Shown here piece by piece: positions 1-7,800 of a stretch of DNA of 7,984 bases (position 1 is its first letter; the number at the start of each line of letters is the position of its first letter). The notes beneath the pieces were generated by a model, which worked only from the letters and a program-made list of their open reading frames with translations, made no database searches and was not told the origin of the DNA. Source of the stretch: an uncultured Lachnospiraceae bacterium (lineage in GTDB: Bacteria > Bacillota > Clostridia > Lachnospirales > Lachnospiraceae); NCBI GenBank assembly GCA_902463835.1, contig CABQGZ010000137.1, positions 1-7,984 on the forward strand, read 5' to 3'. Both the position numbers and the translations under genes were made by a program.

Positions 1-1
1 G

Positions 2-787
2 TGTGAAAAACCCATGGCCACCAGTGCCAGCGAAGCAGAAGAAATGCGAAATGCGGCCCGTGAAAGCGGCAAACTGCTTATGATTGGTTTTGTGCGCCGT
101 TACGGCAATGATTGTAAGCTGCTTCAGGAATTTATTCAAAGCGATTTCTTTGGCGATATCTATTACGCAAAAGCCACTTATCTGCGCCGTTACGGCAATC
201 CGGGTGGCTGGTTCAGCAACAGATCCTATTCTGCCGGTGGTCCGTTGATCGACCTGGGCGTACACGTGATCGATCTGGTTCGTTACCTCAACGGAAAGCC
301 AAAACCTGTCTCCGTCTACGGTGCAACCTTTGACAAGATCAAGGATCGTGATGGAATTAAGGATACCAAAGCATATATTGCTGCTTCCGACAAATATATG
401 GAGAAGGTCTTTGATGTGGAAGACCTTGCCACCGCAATGATTCGTTTTGACAACGGCCTTGTACTTTCCGTGGAAGCCAGCTTTTCCCTGAACTTAAAAT
501 CAGACAAAGGAGAGATTGAACTCTTCGGCGACAAAGCTGGCGCACGTCTCAGTCCCCAACTGGAACTGTATAACGTAATCAACGGGCATATGATGAACAT
601 CCAGCCGGCACAGGCAGAAATCTGTTCCTTCGGCGACATGTTTTCCTACGAAATCAATCACTTTGTAGACTGCATCCAAAACGGTACTCCCTGTAAAAGT
701 CCTGCGGAGGATGGCGTTATTATGATGCGCATTCTGGATGCCATTTACGAAAGTGCATATACCGGACACGAAGTTGTTCTGGACTAA
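2..787 (+). CDS. Gfo/Idh/MocA-family NAD(P)-dependent oxidoreductase, 5'-truncated by window edge
   Basis: The frame is open from the first bases and reads CEKPMATSASEAEEM, so the ATG at 14 is internal and the gene starts before the window. EKP is the conserved end of the Rossmann nucleotide-binding half of this family, and its Lys (third residue here) normally contacts cofactor and substrate. The family's second hallmark, GGPLIDLGVHVIDL, follows at about residues 79-92, with the Asp and His expected in the active site. FDVEDLATAMIRFDNG at about 139-154 is the usual central strand of the C-terminal alpha/beta domain. The window holds 261 residues; full members are usually about 330-400, so roughly 90-120 residues carrying the GxGxxG motif are missing. 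Known members oxidise or reduce sugars, inositols or related polyols in the cytoplasm; the substrate cannot be read from this part. It ends in TAA and is followed by a probable terminator, so it is likely the last gene of its transcript. Confidence 0.93.
   Translation, partial: CEKPMATSASEAEEMRNAARESGKLLMIGFVRRYGNDCKLLQEFIQSDFFGDIYYAKATYLRRYGNPGGWFSNRSYSAGGPLIDLGVHVIDLVRYLNGKPKPVSVYGATFDKIKDRDGIKDTKAYIAASDKYMEKVFDVEDLATAMIRFDNGLVLSVEASFSLNLKSDKGEIELFGDKAGARLSPQLELYNVINGHMMNIQPAQAEICSFGDMFSYEINHFVDCIQNGTPCKSPAEDGVIMMRILDAIYESAYTGHEVVLD
93..199 (+). repeat. Exact 17-base direct repeat inside the oxidoreductase gene
   Basis: The 17-mer TGCGCCGTTACGGCAAT occurs at 93-109 and again at 183-199, exactly 90 bases (30 codons) apart and in the same reading frame. 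Both copies encode RRYGN, in the contexts FVRRYGNDCK and YLRRYGNPGGW. Each copy also contains the small inverted repeat GCCG-TTA-CGGC. The repeat is seen directly. Whether it reflects function or chance reuse of the same codons is unknown. Confidence 0.6.
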
Positions 788-815
788 AATTCCATTCTGT
801 ATCACTCATGTCAAC

Positions 816-860
816 AAGAGGGCTGTTCCAAAAATCCAAAGTCCTCTTTTCATTTTTTGT
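816..860 (+). terminator. Probable Rho-independent terminator after the oxidoreductase gene
   Basis: AAGAGGGC (816-823) pairs with GTCCTCTT (841-848) to give an 8-bp stem with one G-T pair, closing a 17-base loop. It is followed by the T-rich run TTCATTTTTTGTTTT. It begins 28 bases after the TAA stop. The large loop weakens the prediction, but the position and T-tract fit transcription ending before the regulator gene. Confidence 0.6.
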
Positions 861-875
861 TTTCCATGGTATAGT
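847..875 (+). promoter_or_regulatory. Candidate sigma-A-type promoter for the AraC-type gene
   Basis: TATAGT at 870-875 resembles a -10 box and is preceded at a 17-base spacing by TTTTCA (847-852), a weak -35 match. The -35 would overlap the terminator's T-tract. Initiation would fall near 882, giving a leader of about 44 bases that contains the inverted repeat at 887-904. The match is modest in AT-rich DNA, so this is tentative. Confidence 0.25.
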
Positions 876-886
876 ATTTTTCATAG

Positions 887-904
887 ACAAAATGAGAATT
901 TTGT
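887..904. promoter_or_regulatory. Perfect 7-bp inverted repeat, possible operator or leader hairpin
   Basis: ACAAAAT (887-893) and ATTTTGT (898-904) are exact reverse complements separated by GAGA. The 18-base element lies just downstream of the candidate promoter and 6 bases before the Shine-Dalgarno of the regulator gene. It could be a protein-binding site, for example for autoregulation, or a weak RNA hairpin next to the ribosome site. The dyad is seen; its role is inference, and AT-rich DNA yields such dyads by chance. Confidence 0.4.
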
Positions 905-910
905 ATAAGC

Positions 911-915
911 GGAGG
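911..915 (+). promoter_or_regulatory. Shine-Dalgarno site for the AraC-type gene
   Basis: GGAGG at 911-915 is a near-consensus ribosome binding site, 10 bases before the ATG at 926. It supports that start over any later in-frame ATG. Confidence 0.85.
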
Positions 916-925
916 ATAAAGTCCA

Positions 926-1795
926 ATGATTGACAATCGAACTGATACCAGACGTGAAGGATGCTATGAAAAATTTTCCCCAGATACAGACAGCCTTGTG
1001 AACTATCATTACGCAGATTTAACAAAGGGGCGCTACGCTACTACGGCAGCCCACTGGCATGAACATCTGGAACTTCTGTGTGTACGCCAAGGTGTTCTTC
1101 ATATTTTTGTTCAGGGAAAGAAGCTTGAAGCAGTTCCCGGAGACATTATCGTAATCAATTCCGGCGAGCTTCACGCGATTCCGGAAAAGGATGATGAAAC
1201 CACCTATGAATGTCTCATTCCCAAAAAAAGTCTGTGTGACCGTATGGCTATCCCCATAGAAAGCATCGTAGTAGCCAACCATATTAGAAATGAAAGATAT
1301 ACCGCATTATTCCAGCAAATTATGACAGAGCTTCGCGAAATGCCTCCTTTTTATAAGCTGAGTGTACCGGTCCATCTGCTTGATCTGGTAATCAACCTGT
1401 TCCGAGAATATCAGGTAAGCAACGATACACTCTCTGCAACCCCTCTCACTCCCCCTTCTAAAAAGTATATCATCAAAAAAGCCATTGATTATATACAGAA
1501 AAATTATAGCCAACCCATATCCACCAAGGAAATCTGTGAGTACCTGGGATTTGATCGCTCTTATATCTGCAATAACTTCAAAAAAATCACCGGTACAACC
1601 ATCATAGAATATCTGAATATGGTGCGCTGCGAATACGCCCGGGATCTCCTGCGTCGCGGCAGTATCGGAGTAACCGAATGTGCCGAGCAATGCGGCTTTC
1701 ACCATATGTCCTATTTTACCAAAACATATAAGCACTACATTGGCGAGTTGCCCAGTGAGACAATCAAAAAGCACATAAGCAGCACCTCGGTATGA
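926..1795 (+). CDS. AraC/XylS-family transcriptional regulator with N-terminal cupin sensor domain
   Basis: This is a complete 289-aa gene starting at an ATG with a good Shine-Dalgarno, a typical length for the family. The N-terminal half is a cupin-like ligand-binding domain: HWHEHLELLCVRQG at residues 43-56, then PGDIIVINSGELHAI at 71-85, the usual paired beta-barrel motifs that hold an effector such as a sugar. The C-terminal domain carries two helix-turn-helix units. The first is around 199-220 (STKEICEYLGFDRSYICNNF) and the second around 247-270 (IGVTECAEQCGFHHMSYF), followed by the family signature region ending IGELPSE at 272-278. Such proteins usually activate catabolic genes when their sugar ligand binds. 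It lies 138 bases after the oxidoreductase gene on the same strand and converges with the giant surface-protein gene, so either neighbour is a plausible target, though this is inference. The final residues SSTSV and the TGA stop are encoded inside the left arm of a long hairpin. Confidence 0.95.
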   Translation: MIDNRTDTRREGCYEKFSPDTDSLVNYHYADLTKGRYATTAAHWHEHLELLCVRQGVLHIFVQGKKLEAVPGDIIVINSGELHAIPEKDDETTYECLIPKKSLCDRMAIPIESIVVANHIRNERYTALFQQIMTELREMPPFYKLSVPVHLLDLVINLFREYQVSNDTLSATPLTPPSKKYIIKKAIDYIQKNYSQPISTKEICEYLGFDRSYICNNFKKITGTTIIEYLNMVRCEYARDLLRRGSIGVTECAEQCGFHHMSYFTKTYKHYIGELPSETIKKHISSTSV

Positions 1796-1817
1796 ATCAA
1801 CATACCGAGGTGCTGCT
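1778..1817. terminator. Perfect 17-bp hairpin between convergent genes, likely bidirectional terminator
   Basis: AGCAGCACCTCGGTATG (1778-1794) and CATACCGAGGTGCTGCT (1801-1817) are exact reverse complements around the 6-base loop AATCAA. The left arm holds the last five codons and the first two bases of the TGA stop of the AraC-type gene. The right arm ends 24 bases short of the TAA of the minus-strand gene. The T-tracts are poor: CTT follows on the plus strand, and on the minus strand TTTTT comes only after a 7-base gap. Termination or 3'-end stabilisation for both converging transcripts is the simplest reading. Confidence 0.7.
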
Positions 1818-1841
1818 CTTAATGCGAAAATCTTCTAAGGA

Positions 1842-4800
1842 TTAGCTTCTCTGGCCTATTCTTTTTTTCGCGATCATACCTGCTGCCAAAGCTGCAAGCA
1901 TCATCACAAGCCAAATCATAACATTGCTATTCTCTCCGGTCTTGGGTGCATCCTTACCGTCAGTCTTATTGTCATCTTTATTGCTGTCACCCTCATTGCC
2001 GTCCTCTTTATTTCCATCGTTTTTGTCACCGTCATCCTTGCTGTTGTCGTCTCCATCGGTAGAAGCAAGCTTCAGACCGTCAATAGCTGCGCTTAAGGTG
2101 TTTGCTGCGTCATCTACGATGGTTTGGTCGTCTTTACTTAAGGTCTCATCCTTCAGAACAATTTCTGCTGATTTCATGGCCGCTTTGAATACGGAAACAC
2201 TCTCCTCCGTGTACTTGCCAAGATCGATTCCATTGGCCTTGTCAATCAATTTCTGTAGGTTGTCCTTGTTGGCTTTGTAACGCTGGGCAAGGATTGCCTC
2301 TAACAGTGCGTCTTCTGCAGGAGTAATATCCTCGGTCAGAGCGTCTCCATCCGCCATTACTTCCTGTGCCTCTGTAAGAGCCTTTTCAAGCTGTGGCCAG
2401 TACTTCTCCACATAGCGCTCTTTCTCTTCCATCAGGGATTCCGCTTCTCTGATCAGAATCTCAAGAATGGTCTTATCGCCAACAGTGATTCCCAGGCCGT
2501 GGATTCCTTCCAGAAGGTTGGACCATGCTGTTTGAAGCTGTGCTAAGGTCACATCTTTAGCATCTACGATATTCTTTGCAGCCTGTAATACTTTCTCGAA
2601 ATACTTCACAGCGCTTTCCGCTACGCCTTCGATGCTCTGCTTTTCTGCATAGGCAATGGTATAACGAAGGAGGTTGCGTATTTTGTCGACGTTGTCTGGG
2701 AGTTCCGGTTCCGAATCAACCTTCTCCTCAAAGTAAGCCCACACGGTAACATCTCTGTCTACCATGGTAAAGCTTGCTGTCACCGACGCTCCGTTCAATT
2801 TCGCCATCAGATTACTGTTGTGCGCAAATGCTTCATTTTTATCAATGGCTACCTGGTAACCGTTATCGTTCAGTACATAGATGGAACTTACGCTGTAACC
2901 TTCCTTGGGGGTTACGGTAAAGGTAAGCTTATCTCCCATATGGGCGCTATCAGCAGATACTTCCACGCTTCCTTTTTCCGCATCACCATTACTGCTGATG
3001 GCATGTGCACTGGTCTCTGCAAATTTTGCAGTAACCGTCACACCAGACTTCGGCATGGTAAATTCATATTTATCCAAATCTGCAGTTACGGTAGTAGGAA
3101 TTCCGTCTCCGTTTTCGGCTCTGACAATCAGGGATCCAGAAACCATCTTATACTTTGCGTCTGGCTTTAAGGTAATTACCACATTATCGCCTTCTGCAGC
3201 CTTTGAAACATTAGCGCTGATCGTACCATTTTCAATATCACCAGCTGTCGTCACATCATAGGTCGGTACAAAAATTGCTGTAACTGTCACGTCTGCATCC
3301 GGCATGGTAAAGGTTGCACTCTTTTCATCATTTGCAACAATCACCGTCTCATAATTAACACTGCTTACGCCTGCCTGCAGGAACTTATAGCCTTCTGCTG
3401 CAGTAACGGTTACGGTTACCTGCGAGCCTCCTGCTGCAGATTCTGCCACGTTGATGGTTCCATTCTCAATTTCATCGTCAATGGTAATAGTATGTACTAC
3501 ACCAGAAGCTACCGCTTTGTTTCCACCGCGTGTTCCGTTTTCGTCCTTTGCAGCAACAAATTCCGGAATAATGGTTACTTCAGCAGTATTTGGCATGATA
3601 AAGCTGTAATTCTGATATGTTTTATCATATTCTACAGTATCAATAGTCTTTCCTTCTGCGTCTTTCACGGTCAGGGAAGCCAGCTCGTATCCATCATATG
3701 CCATGGGGCTTACGATTACCTTTTCACCGGGCTGAACTGCAGATACTACGGTACCCGGGAAGGAGGCTTTGATCTTATTGGTATAGTTCGGGTTAATGCC
3801 CTTTACATCTTCAATGGAAGCGCTGGTTGCCACATTTCCGTTCTCACAACCTTCTACGTTCAGCTTGATTCCTGCATGCAGTGTAATAGGTTCACCAATC
3901 GCTGCACCACTTCCATCTACCTGCTGTAGAGTCCATTCTTTGCCTTCCTCAACAGTCATAAGCTTCCAGGAATTGGACCGGCTAGCGTCATATGCATTTA
4001 GGAAATCCTGCTTCTGCTGCTCCGTGAACGCATAATTTACCATAGCATCTTTCCATGCACGGATACTTGCACGCTGTTCCGCAGAATATCCGGAAACATC
4101 TCCCAAGATAAATCCTGCGTCCAGTGCAGCGACAAGAGATAAATCTCGCTCACTGCCGTCAACATTGTACACCAAGGGGAACAGATTCCGCTGCATCATA
4201 TACGCCCGTGAATCCGTAACCGGGTCGTACTGGTCGGAAGGTGCGGACAAGTTAAAGTTCGGAAGATTCTCTCTTACGGAGCGATTCCAGTCTTCACGGG
4301 AGAGCATATCCCATTGATTCGCACACATTACACTATTTACAAAATAAAAACCATCCTTGTTATTGCAGTTGTTAAATAAAGTTGATGCATAGCGGTTCAA
4401 CGCCAGCTCATTGTAGCCATTTTTGTGAACATCCTCAAGTCCATCACAAGACATATCACGTACGCCACTGTTATTATAGGCTTCTGCCTGTCGCAGGGCG
4501 ATTTCATTAGCCAGATTCACACCGCCGATAAATGCGCTGTACTGGGATAACCATAATCTGGCTACCGATGCTCCTTCATCATAAGAATCAATATAATTGC
4601 CGGTTCCACGTGCACCACGGGTACAGCCGGAAATCCGCCACTCGCTCGGACCCAACTTTTCAACATCTGTATACTGTATAATCTCAGACCCAATCCGCAT
4701 AAATCTTCCAGAAGCATCTCGGCAAATCGAGCCAAAATTTTTGCCATCGGCAATGTAAATTGTTCTATCCGCTTTCTTTACCGGACGTGTCAACACCGTT

Positions 4801-7800
4801 GTCTGTGCAGAAGCCAGATCCGGGTGAGCGCCATAATCGGTTACATATAATGGATCATTTCCACCACCGTTATTAATATAAGCTGACATGGAATGTGTTC
4901 CTAAGTAAACACCATATTTTGCAGCAACGTCGCACATCAAGTCCTGCGCATTCTGATCAGAATGTCCCCAACCACTGTTAAAACGGTAAGAACCGTTGGA
5001 ATCAAAAGGTCCTACAGCCCCTACAATATGATATACATAATTGATTCCTGCTTCCGATGCTGCCTTTGTGACCTTATCCACGTTTCCGGTATTTAAACTT
5101 CCAGTTTTGACATAGGAACCCAATGCCGGGGAAGCGGTCTTCTGCCACTCTTCATTAGCGGTAGGATGAGGCAGATCCTCCTTCAATTCAATCTCTTCCA
5201 CCGTATTCAGAATATTTCTGGCCTTGCATCCAAACAATGCAATAGAAGAGCCCTCAATATAGGCATCCTCCGGGAACATGGAATTTAACAGTGATGGAAC
5301 TGTCTCATGTGCCATGGAATGGAAAGACTTTCCAAACTCAAAATTTGTCTGGTCTACCTTGTCATTAACAACCCATGCCCAGCCGCCAACGATACGTTCT
5401 GTGGGCTTCGTATAGTTATTGGTATAAGACTGAAGGAAGCTTCCGCCCCAGAAGCGATCTGCCACTACAGCTGCCTGTGCCTGCCAGGACATACCGGACA
5501 AGTAGGTATTATCCTGATGGGTATATCCCGGCGGATAAGTAATTGCATTCCATTTCTGTGGCCAACCACCGATGGTCTTATCATTAAGGTCATGTAAACC
5601 AATGGCAAAATCATAATTATAAGCAACTCCCAAGGACTCGCCCACAATCTCGTTAATGGTCGTCTTAATTGGTCCCCACAGCAGTGTTTCCACAGTTACG
5701 CTGGGTGGCGCGATTAGTTGATCCACTGTAAAGGTCGTATAGGAGCCTTTGTTTTCCAGCTTTACATCTACCCGTGCGTTCATCGTAGCAAATTTAAAAC
5801 GTAGTATATTCTTTTCTTTATCATATGTCATGGATGTAGGTGTATGATATGCATTATCTGCAATCATAGAAACCAACCAGGACTTCTGATATTCTGCTTC
5901 CGTAGGAGCATAGTCAATTCCATCCAGAGTACCAATAATATTTGTAATCTGCCCCTTGCTGTTTAAATGGAGTTCTACCAGTCCAGCATCAATCACTGCC
6001 TCATCCTCTGTAGTATCTGCAGATACCCAGTATGCATCCAGAACCATGTCCTTTGTCACCGGTTCTTCCGGATTATAAGGCATGCCTTTCCATTTCCAGC
6101 CTGCAAAATTATATCCGTCACGCTCGGGATTTTCCGGCATTTTCACCTGCATTCCCTTTGTAACCTTCTGAATCAGATTGCTGGTTTCTCCGTCATGGTA
6201 GGCTAACGTAACATCATAAGTTCCTACCTGTTCCCATATAGCTGTCAGGGTGATGTCCTCTGTCACTGCTCCAAATTCATATGCCTCACCGTCTAACTGC
6301 CACTCTTTAAAGACATATCCCGGAGCCTGACTGACTGGGTCTTCCGGACGTTCCACAGAAGTATTTTGCGGAACCGGAACAACTGTTTTTTCGCTTTCTT
6401 CTGCTTCTGGATAATTAAAATCAAAGGTTACCAGACAATTATAGAAAACTTGTAACTGTACCCACAAAGGATTCTTTATGACATCTCCCGTATTGTTTCG
6501 CTTGTATCCACCGGACCAAAATCTTACGTAACGTGCATCTTCCGCAGGAAACACGATACTGTTGCCTGCAGCACTCTCGCTGTGCGTCTCATCGTATTCG
6601 CCTGCCGGATTCGTACCAAGATCCTTCAAGTCACCGTTATTGTCTTTGTCACTATTATATAACGTCTTCCAGTTCTCTCCGTCCGCTGAAATCTGAACAG
6701 CCTCATAGAACCATCTGGCATTATCTTTATAATATTCCCAGGTTTTAATCTGGTTTATGAGGCAAACCTTTCCCAGGTCAATCTGCATATAAGCCGCTCC
6801 GTCCTTAGACGGCTGTACCCAGTTATCACTGTTCACCACACCGGAGGTCAACCGCGGGATACGATCTCCCTGGCCAAAGCTTGTTACCACTTCTCCCGTC
6901 TTATATCTGAATTCCGGTACTAATCCATAAGCAAGGTTACCCGCAGGTACCCGTTCAATCTCAATTTCTCCCGGATCTCCAGTACCATATACTTCGACCT
7001 CACGGAATCCAAGTGCATCGTTACTATTTCCCTTTTCCACCTTCATGTTGACACGGAATTCGACTTTTTTCACATTTTCCGTCTTTTCTATCTGTATATT
7101 TGTCTGATAGTCTTCCGCTCCCGATACCTCGTTGGTTCCTTCTAAAAGTGCCATTCCATCCGTATCCAACAGCGTATACTCCAATACCAGAGTATCATTT
7201 GTAAATTTCGGATTGCAGCGAGCCCATAGTTTCAGTTCCGTCACGGAGATTGGCTTTGCCCATTCCAGGGTCAACACACGGTTGTTATCCCAGGTAACTC
7301 CTTGCTTGCAATAAGAAGCCCATGCCGTATCCAACTTACCATCAATTGCATTTTGCGGTCCGTATACAGAAGCATTATTCTCATAGATTGTCGTAGCTTT
7401 TGCAGTTGCAGACAATGCAAGATTCACAGGTTTTTCCGGCGCATAAACTTCTATCTCACACACAGCAAGCCGACTTGGCAGCTCCTTCCCCGGTATAGAG
7501 GTTCCCTGATCCGCACCTTCTTGATAATACCGAATGTACCGTGCCTTCACGGGTTCAAAGGAGATAAGACGTCCGGACTTCGTATTGACTTCCTCCTTAT
7601 CGGCTCCTTCTCCAAATCCCATGCTGTTATCGGCATCTGTGTTAAATACCGTTATGGTAGTATCATCTTTAAAATCTGCATCCTGTGATACTTGAATCAC
7701 CTGGTTATGAGGTCTGTTATAATAACCGCCATCCGCAGGAATCTCTCCATAAACCTTTATAGAGGCCATTTCCTGCACTTCTTCCAGATCAATGGTAACA

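Noticed and set aside
14..16. ATG as the start codon of the oxidoreductase
   Set aside because: The preceding in-frame residues CEKP complete the conserved EKP motif of the family, so this Met is internal.
904..909. TATAAG as a -10 box for the AraC-type gene
   Set aside because: It ends 1 base before the Shine-Dalgarno, so a transcript would start at or after the ribosome site; the best upstream -35 match is also only 14 bases away.
316..1025. Several minus-strand open frames of 60-107 codons antisense to the oxidoreductase and the start of the regulator
   Set aside because: They overlap each other and well-supported plus-strand genes, and their translations show no domain pattern.
1307..1774. 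155-codon open frame on the minus strand, antisense to the AraC-type gene
   Set aside because: It lies wholly within a gene with clear family motifs, its translation resembles no family I know, and no ribosome site was seen.
1924..2280. Plus-strand open frame with a Ser/Leu/Pro-rich, signal-like translation
   Set aside because: It is the mirror of the Asp/Asn/Lys-rich wall spacer and FIVAR coding sequence; the composition comes from the low-complexity codons on the other strand.
2820..4035. Plus-strand open frames of 79-145 codons antisense to the beta repeats
   Set aside because: They overlap each other and the well-supported minus-strand gene, and no start signal or recognisable domain was seen.
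7302..7688. 128-codon plus-strand open frame antisense to the first two F5/8 domains
   Set aside because: It is Cys/Arg/Ile-rich with no domain pattern, and it is fully covered by a strong gene on the other strand.
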